NCBI GenBank assembly: GCA_012960245.1
Contig: DUBO01000060.1
Coordinates: 62,001-126,000 of the forward strand
Source: Candidatus Binatota bacterium
Lineage (GTDB): Bacteria > Desulfobacterota > Binatia > UBA1149
DNA: 64,000 nucleotides
Direction of reading: 5' to 3'
Part shown: piece by piece, positions 6,671 through 15,656 of the stretch
How the letters are laid out: each line of letters opens with the position of its first letter
How positions within the stretch are numbered: position 1 is the first letter of the stretch
The notes under the pieces: model-generated
What the model was told of the DNA's origin: nothing
Databases searched by the model: none
What the model saw: the letters and a program-made list of their open reading frames with translations, nothing else
Position numbers and translations under genes: made by a program

Positions 6671-7744
6671 GTGGGCGCAGCGGCAGCAGTTGAAATATGG
6701 TCTTCAGGCCTGCCGAGACAATGCGCCGTCGCCACCGTGGTAGTGGTGTTGCTTACGCTTTCGCCGGCAGGCGCAGCAGAGCTGCCTGCGCACCATGTTC
6801 CAGCAGGTGGGTTTACCAACCCGGGTTATGTGGACGGTGGCCGCCCCGCCTTTCTAACCGGGATGGGATTCCTGGCGGGAAGAGTGTTCAGGACGTTTCG
6901 CCCGCTTGGTCGTGCCGCCGTCTCGGTGGACGATAGCGCTGCCATGTTTAAGCGTTGGAAGGCGGATCAAAACGCCCCGACGGTAACCTGGATCGGCCAT
7001 TCCAGCCTGTTGGTTCGCCAGGGCGGGGTGTACTTTCTTACCGACCCCATGTGGTCCGAATACGCCAGCCCCATAAAACTCGGCCCGCGCCGCCTCCAGC
7101 CTCCTGGAATGTTGCTGGCCGAACTTCCCGACATCGCTTTCGTCGTGATTTCGCACAATCACTACGATCATCTCGATCTGCCTACATTGAAAACTCTTTC
7201 CGAGCGGGGAAGCAGCTTCGTAGTGCCGCTGGGCAACGCGGCTCTCCTGGGCGATAAGGGCATCGGACCGGTGCTCGAACTGGACTGGTGGCAATCGGTC
7301 AAGATAGATGGCTTGGAGATCACCTGCATTCCGGCCCGGCACTGGAGCGGGCGCGGGCTGCGGGATCGCAACCGGGCTCTTTGGTCCGGCTGGGCTGTCA
7401 AGTCCGAAGACAGGCTGTTCTATTTTGCGGGTGACACTGCCCCTTCCGGCGCCTTCGATGAAATCCGCCGCCGACTCGGAAGACCGACCCTGGCCGCCCT
7501 GCCCGTGGGCGCCTACCTGCCGATAGAGATCATGTCGCTGTCGCACATGAACCCGGAGCAGGCTATAGATGCGGCGGTCAGCCTGGGCGCCTCGAAGACA
7601 GTAGCCGTCCACTTCGGTACTTTTGATCTTGCCGATGAAGCACTCGACGAGCCGCCCCGCCGCTTCAGGGCTGCTTCCACGCTGGCGGCGCGGGGGCCGG
7701 AGGTGGACTGGGTGATGAAAGTAGGCGAGACCCGTGGCTGGTAG
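6671..7744 (+). CDS. Metallo-beta-lactamase-fold hydrolase, probably exported (NAPE-PLD/UlaG-like)
   Basis: A 357-residue protein. Residues about 18-37 form a hydrophobic segment ending in PAGAAE, a likely signal peptide or anchor. HNHYDHLD (from His162) is the zinc-binding HxHxDH motif. ARHWSGRG and FAGDTA supply the later His and the bridging Asp. The sequence resembles the phospholipid-hydrolysing NAPE-PLD/RomA branch of the superfamily. It starts with GTG and is divergent from the TetR gene. A hotdog thioesterase follows after 14 bp, suggesting an operon for lipid or acyl-ester breakdown. The substrate is unknown. Confidence 0.82.
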   Translation: MGAAAAVEIWSSGLPRQCAVATVVVVLLTLSPAGAAELPAHHVPAGGFTNPGYVDGGRPAFLTGMGFLAGRVFRTFRPLGRAAVSVDDSAAMFKRWKADQNAPTVTWIGHSSLLVRQGGVYFLTDPMWSEYASPIKLGPRRLQPPGMLLAELPDIAFVVISHNHYDHLDLPTLKTLSERGSSFVVPLGNAALLGDKGIGPVLELDWWQSVKIDGLEITCIPARHWSGRGLRDRNRALWSGWAVKSEDRLFYFAGDTAPSGAFDEIRRRLGRPTLAALPVGAYLPIEIMSLSHMNPEQAIDAAVSLGASKTVAVHFGTFDLADEALDEPPRRFRAASTLAARGPEVDWVMKVGETRGW

Positions 7745-7758
7745 GTGGAAAAGCAGAA

Positions 7759-8202
7759 ATGTCTGAAGAGCAGGCCGACAGTAGCCGGGATCGTTTGTTC
7801 GCGGGGTGTTTTGGTTGCGGGCCGGAGAACGACAGCGGCCTGGGCCTGGCCTTCAAGCAGGACAACGATGGCGTGGTGTGTCGCACGGCTATCGACACGA
7901 ACTTCGTGGGCTACGAGGACTTTGTCCACGGTGGAATTGTTTCGACCCTGCTCGACGAGGCCATGGGCTGGGCTGTATTCGAGGGACTGGGACGCTACGG
8001 GGTTACCAGTAAGCTCGCCGTAGAATTTCACCGCCCGGTAAAGGCGGCCATTGAACTGATCGTTTCGGCGCGCATCATTGAACAGGAAGGTACGACGGTG
8101 AGAACAGAGGCCGCCATCAAGGACAGCCGCGCCAGACTTCTTGCCAGCGGCAGTGCGGAGTGGTCGCTCGTAAGAACGGCCCGCTCCCGGACGAGCAGTT
8201 GA
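7759..8202 (+). CDS. Hotdog-fold thioesterase (PaaI family)
   Basis: A 147-residue single hotdog domain. FVHGGIVSTLLDEAMG (56-70 region) is the PaaI-type HGG active-site motif, and the N-terminal CFGC (17-20) is common in this subfamily. The product should hydrolyse acyl-CoA thioesters in the cytoplasm. It lies between the metallo-hydrolase gene and holA, and its 3' end overlaps the proposed holA start by 43 bases. It may be part of the TetR-controlled set through the divergent promoter. It is not closely similar to the hotdog protein at 5019-5717. Confidence 0.85.
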   Translation: MSEEQADSSRDRLFAGCFGCGPENDSGLGLAFKQDNDGVVCRTAIDTNFVGYEDFVHGGIVSTLLDEAMGWAVFEGLGRYGVTSKLAVEFHRPVKAAIELIVSARIIEQEGTTVRTEAAIKDSRARLLASGSAEWSLVRTARSRTSS

Positions 8203-9248
8203 CGACCACTGTCGAGACAGAGTCTGCTGGCCTTTACCTCCTGGTCGGCGAATCGGCCATCGTTGATCCCAGGGCCAGGAAGCTGGCCGTTGCCGCGCTC
8301 AACGGGGGCAATGTAGACACAGATCTCGCGATCCTGCGCTCCCCCGAAGCCACTGTTGCCCAGGCCGAAGCGGAGTTGTTGCAGGTCGGGATGTTCGGTG
8401 GAAACCGCTGCGCCTGGCTTCGGGGTTTTGATGCGAGCCTGGAAGGAGAAGTAGATGACCTGCTCGAGCTCGTAGAGCGCGGCGTTCCGGCGGGTGCTTG
8501 CTTGCTGGTCACCGCCAGGGTGGTTGATCGCCGCAGCAGGCTCTACAAGGCAGTCAAGGGACTCGATGGTTTCGAAGACCTGAGGATTGCCGTCGACAGG
8601 GGCGGTAACCTTGAAGAGGGCTCGGTACACGCACTGGTACGCGCGGAGTGCCGCCGTGCCGGCCTCGCGGAACCCTCGCGGGCGGTGCTCGCCCTGGTAT
8701 CCGAGCGCGCGGGTAGTAACGAGGGCGTGTTGCTGGGCGAAGTTCAGAAGCTCTGCCTGGCGGTGGCCGAGGGCGGGGCGCTCGAGGTGGCCCAGGTGAG
8801 AGAGCTTATGTCCGATTACGCCCAGGCTGGCGTTTTCGGGCTGACCGATGCCCTGAGCAGGCGCGACGGCCCCGCGGCCCAGGCTGCGCTAGACGAGATG
8901 CTCGACCGGGGTCAGTTTCCCTTGATGATATGCGCGGCACTGGGAACCCACGTGGGCGCTCTGTACGAGGCTTCACGGCATCTGGGCCTGCTCAGCAGGC
9001 GTGATCTCGAGGGCAGCTCGGAGGGGTTTTCCCGCTCTGCCTGGAAGTCGCTGCCCGCAGAAGTGCGCGACGGCTTTTCGACGCCCTGGCGCGCGTTTCA
9101 CCAGTTCCGGGCGGCGGCGGCTTTCGGTCCTGCTGCCCTGGCGGCCCTGCACAGCGGTGTGCTGGAACTGGACAGCGCCCTTAAATTGTCACCCCTGAGT
9201 GAGCGGATGCTCTTTGCCGGCTTCGTCTCCTCGGCCTGCAGCCGTTAG
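8160..9248 (+). CDS. holA: DNA polymerase III delta subunit
   Basis: Up to 362 residues, the usual length for HolA. It has the delta-subunit layout: an N-terminal RecA-like domain (YLLVGES...), a middle lid (DLLELVERGVPAGACLLV) and a C-terminal helical collar (GVFGLTDALSRRDG...ALDEMLDRGQ). Delta opens the beta sliding clamp within the clamp-loader complex. The GTG start at 8160 overlaps the upstream gene. TTG at 8199, overlapping that gene's stop as TTGA, is an equally plausible start. No ribosome site decides between them. Confidence 0.85.
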   Translation: MVARKNGPLPDEQLTTTVETESAGLYLLVGESAIVDPRARKLAVAALNGGNVDTDLAILRSPEATVAQAEAELLQVGMFGGNRCAWLRGFDASLEGEVDDLLELVERGVPAGACLLVTARVVDRRSRLYKAVKGLDGFEDLRIAVDRGGNLEEGSVHALVRAECRRAGLAEPSRAVLALVSERAGSNEGVLLGEVQKLCLAVAEGGALEVAQVRELMSDYAQAGVFGLTDALSRRDGPAAQAALDEMLDRGQFPLMICAALGTHVGALYEASRHLGLLSRRDLEGSSEGFSRSAWKSLPAEVRDGFSTPWRAFHQFRAAAAFGPAALAALHSGVLELDSALKLSPLSERMLFAGFVSSACSR

Positions 9249-9373
9249 CCCCCCGGTCTTTCGTCCCGGGGAGGATGGAGAACTGGGCGAATTTTTTTTT
9301 GATAACTGGAGGCCCTGTGGTAGTTTGGCTTGAGGCCGTTGCCCTGGAACGGCCCTGATTGTAGGAGGTGTGG

Positions 9374-11386
9374 ATGAATCCTTCCCGTTTCGGACTCTCG
9401 CGCCACCCGTTTGACCAACGGGGTGGAGCCGACAATGGGCCGCTGTCGGATGTGTGGGCCGCACTCCTTGCGGAGTTGAGAGCTGGCCTGCAGGCGCCAC
9501 AGGGTATCACCCTGCTCATTGGCGAGTCGGGCACGGGCAAGAGCACTCTTGTCCGCTCTCTCGATGAGAAATTCGGTGACCTCGCCCGGGTGGTCTACGT
9601 TCCCGGGGCAGGCCCCGGCCTTCGGCACCTGCTGGGCGAAGCCCTGACGGGCCTCGGCGTGGAACTGCCGGGCAACAGCGAGGCTGACCTGGTCGAGGCG
9701 CTGCAACAACAGGCGCATAGCCTGGCCGACCGGCAGTGCGCCACCGTCATCATCATTGACGACGCCCAGGATCTACCAGCTAAGACATTGGAGAGGCTCG
9801 CCTCGCTGTTCGGCGACGATCCAGCTGATCACACGATGCTTCACGTCTTCCTCGTGGGCCGGCCTGAACTCCTTGATCGCATGAACGCGGCCTCGGATCG
9901 TAGTGTCCTAAAGCAGCTGGTGCAGGTTTGTCGAATGGATCCTCTCGACAGCGAGGAGTCGCTGGAATACATCCGTATGCGCGTTGAAGAAGTCGGCGGC
10001 TCGGTAGAGGGACTGTTTTCCGCCGAAGCCCTGAGCGGTATCGTTGAGCGTGCCGAAGGCATTCCTGGACGTATCGACGAACTTTGCTGTCGTGCGCTCG
10101 AGGAAATCGACGGCTCCGAGCCGGCCGGCTTGGAGCAGGTGCAAGCATCGGTCGAAGATAACAGAGGGCTTGAGCTGGAGCTCGAAGCAGAAATCATTGA
10201 GGAGCCGGCTGGTGGGGGCAGGGTAGTTGAGCCCGCGTTGCCTGCGGCGCACGTGTTGGGCGAGGATTTCGGTTTGGGGTCCGACACCGAAAGCGGGCGG
10301 CCGCCGAAGGCTTCTCGACGCAGGGCCAGCGGTGTATCCGAATCCACGGATGAAGATGTCGGAGTAGTCGCCAATCGCCGTCGCCTCGGTTTGTGGGCCG
10401 TGGGATTCTTTGCCGTGGTGGCAGGCCTGGCCGCAGCGCTGACCGGAAAAGGGCCGGGCGCGGATTCGATACGGATGGCCCTTGCGCCGGGCGGGCGCGA
10501 TGCCCCTGAGGCCAGCGCTGACGGCAGTAAGGTTACGGCGGCTGGTTTGCAGGAAATGTCGAGGGTCGCAGTTGGTTCGCTGGGCAAGGTCGACCAGAGC
10601 ATGGTGACCGCGGTGCCCGGACTGAAAGTAAAACGTAACAGGGCAGCCGAGCTTGGTGCGCGGCAGCGGCAGACCTTTGGCAAGCCGGTCAAGCCTGCAA
10701 CGAGTGTGGCCAAGGCATCGCCCGGGGGCAGTGCAGCCGACAAGGCGGCCCTTGCGGTCGCCAGCATCGCGCCGGTAGCCGCAAGCCCGGCCAGGGAGCC
10801 TGCTCAAGTTGCGCCGGCCGTAGCGAAACCGGCCGCTGTGAAACTGGCCGCTGTGAAACCGGCCGCTGTGAAACCGGCCGCTGTGAAACCGGCCGCTGTG
10901 AAACCACCAGCGCCTGCTGCTCCGCTTGCTGTCGCTACAGCCTCGCTTGGCGGGGCCAAAGCCAAGCCTCGGGTCGCGGCCGTTAGATTGCCTCCAGCAG
11001 CTTTGCCGGTGGTGGCGCCACCGCCGGCGCTGGTCACGCAGCCGGTAGTGAAAAGACATATCGCGCAACAAGCGCTCAAGCCTGTTCCTGTAAGCAGGGC
11101 TCCCGTCGCAGCGGTTCCGGGGCCCGTGGCTATGATTCCGACCAGTTACTACGGCTTGCAATTGGGGGCGTTCTCTTCGGCGGCCAACGCCCAGGCGCTT
11201 CGCGGCAGGGCTGCCCGCGTGACCGGCGATGTTCACCTCGTCGAAGTCAGTCGCGACGGCGCAATTCTCTACCGAGTGGTCGCGGGGCGTTACCAGACAG
11301 AGGCGGCAGCGGGGCGGGCTAAAACAGCGCTCGCGGCAGCGGGGCTTGGTTCATTCGTCAAGCGTTTCGGCTCGAGCATTAACTGA
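9374..11386 (+). CDS. ExeA/GspA-type AAA ATPase fused to a SPOR domain
   Basis: A 670-residue multidomain protein. ATG 9374 is preceded by GGAGG at 9364-9368. Domains: an ExeA-like N-terminus (FGLSRHPFD); an AAA+ ATPase with Walker A GESGTGKST (50-58) and Walker B VIIIDDAQD (about 126-134); an acidic linker; one transmembrane helix at about 338-356; a long Ala/Pro/Lys-rich periplasmic spacer containing five KPAAV-type repeats (485-509); and a C-terminal SPOR domain (about 590-668, YYGLQLGAFSS). SPOR domains bind septal peptidoglycan lacking stem peptides. The protein therefore probably couples cytoplasmic ATP hydrolysis to the division site, like DamX-type proteins. Confidence 0.85.
   Translation: MNPSRFGLSRHPFDQRGGADNGPLSDVWAALLAELRAGLQAPQGITLLIGESGTGKSTLVRSLDEKFGDLARVVYVPGAGPGLRHLLGEALTGLGVELPGNSEADLVEALQQQAHSLADRQCATVIIIDDAQDLPAKTLERLASLFGDDPADHTMLHVFLVGRPELLDRMNAASDRSVLKQLVQVCRMDPLDSEESLEYIRMRVEEVGGSVEGLFSAEALSGIVERAEGIPGRIDELCCRALEEIDGSEPAGLEQVQASVEDNRGLELELEAEIIEEPAGGGRVVEPALPAAHVLGEDFGLGSDTESGRPPKASRRRASGVSESTDEDVGVVANRRRLGLWAVGFFAVVAGLAAALTGKGPGADSIRMALAPGGRDAPEASADGSKVTAAGLQEMSRVAVGSLGKVDQSMVTAVPGLKVKRNRAAELGARQRQTFGKPVKPATSVAKASPGGSAADKAALAVASIAPVAASPAREPAQVAPAVAKPAAVKLAAVKPAAVKPAAVKPAAVKPPAPAAPLAVATASLGGAKAKPRVAAVRLPPAALPVVAPPPALVTQPVVKRHIAQQALKPVPVSRAPVAAVPGPVAMIPTSYYGLQLGAFSSAANAQALRGRAARVTGDVHLVEVSRDGAILYRVVAGRYQTEAAAGRAKTALAAAGLGSFVKRFGSSIN
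10826..10900 (+). repeat. 15-bp tandem repeat, five units, in the ATPase-SPOR gene
   Basis: The unit AAACCGGCCGCTGTG occurs five times in a row. Unit 2 carries a single C-to-T change that turns Pro into Leu. Each unit encodes Lys-Pro-Ala-Ala-Val in the periplasmic spacer. Because the unit is a multiple of three, changes in copy number would alter spacer length without shifting the frame. Confidence 0.95.
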
Positions 11387-11613
11387 GCCGTCGGAGGCCT
11401 GATCTGGCCATAATGCACGTCCGTGGTGCTGGGGTGGCAGGAATGCACTGCCGGTAATACAGGCCTCAGCGAGTCCGAGTCCGAAACAGCTGCTTTGTAC
11501 TCCGCTTTGTCGACCAGGGCTAACCCCCTTAAATACAGACTGTTTTTGCTGTTCGGGCGGCGCGTACGGTGGCTCTGTGTCGCTGTCGGCGGTATCGCCG
11601 TGAATTCGTGTGC

Positions 11614-11629
11614 TGGCACTCCTCTTGCC
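11614..11629 (+). promoter_or_regulatory. rpoN site: Candidate sigma-54 (-24/-12) promoter
   Basis: TGGCAC-TCCTC-TTGCC places GG at 11615-11616 and GC at 11627-11628 with exactly 10 bases between, as required for RpoN promoters (TGGCAC-N5-TTGC). Transcription would begin near 11640, about 38 bases before the ATG at 11678. No upstream activator site was identified. Confidence 0.55.
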
Positions 11630-11677
11630 TATAGAAAGCGCTGCCCGACCGGGCGGACTTTGCCTCAGGGAGCCCAG

Positions 11678-11923
11678 ATGATCATCGACAACGAATCCTT
11701 TACCCAGATCGCTCTGCATGTCAGGAGGGCCTCGGACAGCCTTTTGACCGCCGCGAGAAATCTAGCCGATTTCAGTACCGATGAAAGCCACGAGGAAGAA
11801 GCCAGCGGGCTTAACTCCACCGTGGAATCGCTGGTGTCCATGAACGAGGAGTTCATTGTCCTCGAGCAGCTCTTGCGTGCCCTGTGGGACGCAAACCGTC
11901 AAGAGCAAGAACTCATCAGCTGA
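11678..11923 (+). CDS. Small acidic helical protein of unknown function
   Basis: An 81-residue protein starting MIIDNESF; the frame is open further upstream but ATG 11678 best fits the promoter and has CAGGGA about 8 bases before it. The sequence has no Cys, is acidic (SHEEEASG), and is predicted by eye to form two helices: residues 8-30 (IALHVRRASDSLLTAARNLA) and 45-78. This resembles a short coiled-coil adaptor. No family was recognised. It stands alone between the ATPase-SPOR gene and an ion exchanger and is preceded by a sigma-54-type promoter. Confidence 0.6.
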   Translation: MIIDNESFTQIALHVRRASDSLLTAARNLADFSTDESHEEEASGLNSTVESLVSMNEEFIVLEQLLRALWDANRQEQELIS

Positions 11924-12064
11924 AAGGATAGTCTTGTAGCCTTTAACGGCGGCTTTTACTGTAATTTTTATTCGAGTTCTCGCGGCTTCACTGGCCGCTG
12001 GCGGCGGCTGAGTGTAGACTGTGCCCACCGAGGTGGTCTTCCCTGACCTCCCGCGGGCCGCCAG

Positions 12065-13135
12065 GTGGAATACTTTATCTCGTCCGAGTTCTTTGTGGGC
12101 CAGGCAGCCTGGCTGCTCCTGGCCGTAACCGCCACGTCCATCGCCGTGCTGGCCTGGGGTGCAGACCGACTGGTAGACGGGGCGTCGGGACTCGCGGCCG
12201 GCTTCGGGGTACCGAAGGTGGTTGTTGCCGCGACCGTGGTCTCGCTGGGAACTACCAGTCCTGAGTGTGCCGTGTCGGTTATTGCCGCCTGGTCGGGCGA
12301 ACCGGGACTGGCCCTTGGTAACGCCATCGGTTCGGTGGTGACTGACACCGGTTTGATATTCGGGCTTGGGTGCCTCCTGGCAACGCTGCCGGCTGACCGG
12401 AAACTTCTCAACAGGCAAGGCTGGTTCCAGGCCGGATCGGCCCTTGTCCTGGCGCTGCTTTGCTACGGGTCGTTGATTGCGTCGGGGCGATCAGCGGTCT
12501 TGGGCAGGGATGCAGGCCTGTTGCTTATCGCTCTGCTCGTTGCCTACCTGTACTTGTCGGTGAGCTGGAGTCGGCGTGACCGGGGATCCGTTGACATGGC
12601 TGGCGACTTGTTAACGGGCGAATCGATTCTGGGTGATGCGGCAGCGCCCGTCGGCAAGCTGCTGGCCACGCTCCTCTTGGGCCTGTTGGTGGTCGTTTTC
12701 TGCAGCCAGGTGCTCGTTCTCGCGGTTTCGGAGTTGGCCGTACAGGCCGGCGTCTCTAAACTGGTCATTGCCGGTACGCTGGTCGCACTCGGGACTTCGC
12801 TGCCGGAACTTGTCGTGGGGCTGAGTGCGGTACGCAAGGGGCACCCCGAAATCCTCGTGGGAACCGTCATCGGTGCCGACGTTCTCAACGTCCTGTTCGT
12901 TGTTGGAGCATCAGCCCTCGCGGCTCCCCTGCCACTGCTCGAAACAGGCGCTGAACTTCCGGCCTTGCTGTTCTACCTGCACCTTCCAGTCATGCTGCTT
13001 ATGCTGGGTTGGTTCAGGTTCTGCGTTGGCAGGGCGGGTCAAAGCGGCGTTTTCAGCCGCTGGATGGGTGGCCCGCTGATAGCCGCGTGGGTAATCTACG
13101 TAGCCGTACAGGCCTGGCTGGGCGCGGCGGTCTGA
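12065..13135 (+). CDS. Calcium/sodium antiporter (CaCA family, YrbG-like)
   Basis: A 356-residue membrane protein with about ten hydrophobic helices in two inverted halves. The paired alpha-repeat signatures are GTTSPE (62-67) and GTSLPE (243-248). The acidic residues in these motifs bind the transported cations in the CaCA superfamily. The likely role is exchange of Ca2+ for Na+ or H+ across the inner membrane. The start is GTG with no strong ribosome site. It ends 4 bp from the end of the converging polyprenyl synthase gene. Confidence 0.88.
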   Translation: MEYFISSEFFVGQAAWLLLAVTATSIAVLAWGADRLVDGASGLAAGFGVPKVVVAATVVSLGTTSPECAVSVIAAWSGEPGLALGNAIGSVVTDTGLIFGLGCLLATLPADRKLLNRQGWFQAGSALVLALLCYGSLIASGRSAVLGRDAGLLLIALLVAYLYLSVSWSRRDRGSVDMAGDLLTGESILGDAAAPVGKLLATLLLGLLVVVFCSQVLVLAVSELAVQAGVSKLVIAGTLVALGTSLPELVVGLSAVRKGHPEILVGTVIGADVLNVLFVVGASALAAPLPLLETGAELPALLFYLHLPVMLLMLGWFRFCVGRAGQSGVFSRWMGGPLIAAWVIYVAVQAWLGAAV

Positions 13136-13139
13136 GAGC

Positions 13140-14186
13140 TCAACTGACGCGGGTAACCAATCCGCCGGCCAGGTCGGCGAGGCGCTGGCTGAAAATCGAT
13201 TCGGGTAACCCGCCTATTGTCTCGAGCGCGGACTCTACGTGTCCAGCGGCCAGCGTGCGTACACGCGAGATCACGTCGCCGCTGCGTATGGCCGATAGCG
13301 CGGCTTCAACTTCCGCGTTCGAAGCGTTGTCGTTTGTGAATGCGTGGTGCACGGCCTTGTCGTCGAGGGCCCAGACCGTGGGCAGGGATGGGTTGCCGTC
13401 GCGAAGGTCGGTACCCAGCATTTTGCCGGTCTTCTCGGTGTCGCCTTCGACGTCAAGGATGTCATCAACCATCTGGAAAGCGAGGCCTATGTCTTTTCCG
13501 CAGGCCCCCATTCTCTCAATTTCTTCTTCGTTCTGCCCGGCGAGAAAAGACGCTATTCGCGTCCCCGCGCGAAACAATGACGCCGTCTTGCGATCAATTA
13601 TTTCGAGGTAGTGGTCGACCGTCACCGCGTCGTTGCGACGATAGCGAGCCTGCATGATTTCGCCTTCGGTCAGCTGTACGCAGGCGCCGGCAGCCCAGGC
13701 GACGATTCGTTCTTCAAAACGGCCGCAAACATCGAAGGCCCTGCAGAACAGAAAATCTCCCGCCACCAGGGTGTCGGCCAGTCCGTAGCGCAGGTAGGCG
13801 GCTTCTTTGCCGCGGCGAGTGGAGTTGGCGTCGATGATGTCGTCGTGAAGCAGGGTGGCCGTGTGTATGAGCTCCAGTGCTACTGAGAGGTCGATCACGT
13901 CGGTGGCGTCGGTGCCCCCGCAGGCCCGGAAGGCGAGTAAAGCGACCGCCGGTCGTACTCGTTTGCCGCCGGCGTTGATGAGATAATCCGAAACCTCGGA
14001 AAGGCGCGGCTCCTGTGATCCGATCACCTCGGCTATACGGTTTTCGACGCGCTCGAGATCTTCGCGCAAGAGGCGATTCTGTTCGATGGGGCTGTGCTGG
14101 GTAACTGACACCGGTCGATTCTGGTCGTCTTCCGCAAAGGCGTGAGCATCCTCGGCAGCGCAGGATTCCTTCATATACGGAAGCAT
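13140..14186 (-). CDS. ispB: Polyprenyl diphosphate synthase (octaprenyl/heptaprenyl type)
   Basis: Up to 348 residues. [27 protein letters not shown] (first Asp-rich motif, Asp115-Asp119) and [13 protein letters not shown] (second motif) define a trans-prenyltransferase that condenses isopentenyl diphosphate onto allylic diphosphates, typically for the quinone side chain. The N-terminal 35 residues are not conserved, so the true start may be downstream, for example the ATG at residue 5. The gene is divergent from the ferredoxin gene. Chain length cannot be fixed from sequence, so the symbol is by family. Confidence 0.87.
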   Translation of the reverse strand: MLPYMKESCAAEDAHAFAEDDQNRPVSVTQHSPIEQNRLLREDLERVENRIAEVIGSQEPRLSEVSDYLINAGGKRVRPAVALLAFRACGGTDATDVIDLSVALELIHTATLLHDDIIDANSTRRGKEAAYLRYGLADTLVAGDFLFCRAFDVCGRFEERIVAWAAGACVQLTEGEIMQARYRRNDAVTVDHYLEIIDRKTASLFRAGTRIASFLAGQNEEEIERMGACGKDIGLAFQMVDDILDVEGDTEKTGKMLGTDLRDGNPSLPTVWALDDKAVHHAFTNDNASNAEVEAALSAIRSGDVISRVRTLAAGHVESALETIGGLPESIFSQRLADLAGGLVTRVS

Positions 14187-14259
14187 GTCAAGACAGCCAC
14201 TTTACTGTTTCTTGTTACTGTGGCAGCTTCGGCGACAGCTCGGGAGGGCGACTGTTGTT

Positions 14260-14592
14260 ATGGCTACCAAGATAACCGACGAGTGCATCAACTGTGGGGC
14301 TTGCGAGCCTGAGTGTCCCAACACTGCGATCTACGAAGGCGGAATCGAGTGGGAAGACAAGGGCGAAATGAAGGCCGCCATAGACGAAGACGTTTATTAC
14401 ATCGTCCCCGCCAAGTGTACTGAGTGCGTTGGCTTTTTTGACCAGGAGCAGTGCGCCGCGGTATGCCCTGTAGACTGCTGCATACCCGACCCGGACATCC
14501 CGGAGACCGAGGAAGCACTGCTCGAGAGGGTCAAGGTATTGCATCCGGACGCGGACATTCCGGACCCACCACCTTCTCGCTTCAGGACCTGA
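14260..14592 (+). CDS. 4Fe-4S dicluster ferredoxin (YfhL-like)
   Basis: A 110-residue ferredoxin. Cluster 1 is [12 protein letters not shown], and cluster 2 uses CTEC...[10 protein letters not shown] with the longer Cys spacing of the YfhL/Allochromatium type. The C-terminal extension after residue 85 (about 25 residues, Pro-rich end) is typical. ATG 14260 follows GGGAGGGCG (14242-14250), a good ribosome site; longer upstream frames are not needed. It carries electrons in the cytoplasm; the partner is not evident. The next gene starts 8 bp after its stop. Confidence 0.9.
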   Translation: MATKITDECINCGACEPECPNTAIYEGGIEWEDKGEMKAAIDEDVYYIVPAKCTECVGFFDQEQCAAVCPVDCCIPDPDIPETEEALLERVKVLHPDADIPDPPPSRFRT

Positions 14593-14600
14593 CCACAGGC

Positions 14601-15656
14601 ATGGCTCGGCCCGGAGATACTGCGAGAAGTTCGACCTGGTCTCGGCTCTTGATTGCGCTGTTGTTGTCGGGGCTTTTCCTTTACCTGGCGTTGCGCGGAG
14701 AGGACTGGCAGCGCGTTGGCCAGACCCTGCTGGAGGCCGACTACCGCTGGGTTCTTCCAATGGCAGGCATGGGCGTGTTCTCCCTTTTTGTTCGCACACA
14801 ACGCTGGCGACTGCTCCTGAACATTTCTTCGGGCCGCCAGTTGCCGCTTGCCCCGTTGTTCTCGGCTTCTGCCGTGGGCTTCATGTCCAACATGCTACTG
14901 CCTTTTCGCGTCGGCGAGGTGATACGTCCGTGGCTTGCTTCGCGCAACACCGGGGTTCCAATGAGCCTGGCCGTCGCCACGGTGGTACTCGAACGGGTGC
15001 TCGACCTCATTGCCCTGTTGGGCTTTGCGTTGTTGCTGTTGGTCCAGCTCGACCTGCCCGCCGAGGTCGAGCTGTGGATACGCGGAGCCGGTGTCGTGGC
15101 TCTTACCGCGGTTGTGATTTTGATCGTTGTGAGATTCAACCGCGAGCGCATGCTGCCCCTTCTCGATCGAATCTGGGGCGTGTTGCCGGCGCGAATTTCG
15201 CAACCGCTCGTAAAACTGGAGCACCAGTTTATCGATGCGCTGGTGGCGGTAGGCGATCTTCGCACACTCCTCCTGCTGCTGGCCTGGTCGTTTTACGTGT
15301 GGGGGGCTATCGCCGCTTCGTTTGCCCTGGGGTTTCCGGCCTTCGACCTTGAGCTTCCGTACGTACAGGGCGGCATCGGCGTGACGACGCTGGTAGCCCT
15401 TGCAGTCGCGGTTCCGTCGGCGCCGGGCTTCTGGGGGACCTTCGAGTACGGCAGCCGCCTGGCCCTTGAAAGCGTCTACGGCACTCCCGCGGTTCTCGCG
15501 GTGGGCTACGCTTTCTTCACGCATTTCGTGCAGTTTTCGACTCAAGTCGTGTTAGGGCTTGTGTACCTGGTGAAAGAAGGGCTAAGCTTTGGCGAGCTGG
15601 GTCGGTTGGGTAAAACCAGTGCCCCCGGGCAAACAGGCGATGTACCTTCTCAATGA
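14601..15656 (+). CDS. UPF0104/AglD-type flippase-like integral membrane protein
   Basis: A 351-residue protein with about eight hydrophobic helices. LLPFRVGEVIRPWLASR (loop after helix 3) and PSAPGFWGTFEYG near the C-terminus are the conserved stretches of the lysylphosphatidylglycerol synthetase TM region/UPF0104 family. Related proteins flip or transfer lipid-linked groups. The ATG at 14601 is 8 bp after the ferredoxin stop. The last 17 bases overlap the start of coaBC, so ferredoxin, this gene and coaBC are probably cotranscribed. The exact substrate is unknown. Confidence 0.82.
   Translation: MARPGDTARSSTWSRLLIALLLSGLFLYLALRGEDWQRVGQTLLEADYRWVLPMAGMGVFSLFVRTQRWRLLLNISSGRQLPLAPLFSASAVGFMSNMLLPFRVGEVIRPWLASRNTGVPMSLAVATVVLERVLDLIALLGFALLLLVQLDLPAEVELWIRGAGVVALTAVVILIVVRFNRERMLPLLDRIWGVLPARISQPLVKLEHQFIDALVAVGDLRTLLLLLAWSFYVWGAIAASFALGFPAFDLELPYVQGGIGVTTLVALAVAVPSAPGFWGTFEYGSRLALESVYGTPAVLAVGYAFFTHFVQFSTQVVLGLVYLVKEGLSFGELGRLGKTSAPGQTGDVPSQ

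Noticed and set aside
9292-9300. A run of nine T after holA as an intrinsic terminator
   Set aside because: The only good stem (CCCCGG/CCGGGG) ends more than 20 bases earlier, so the geometry is wrong for an intrinsic terminator.
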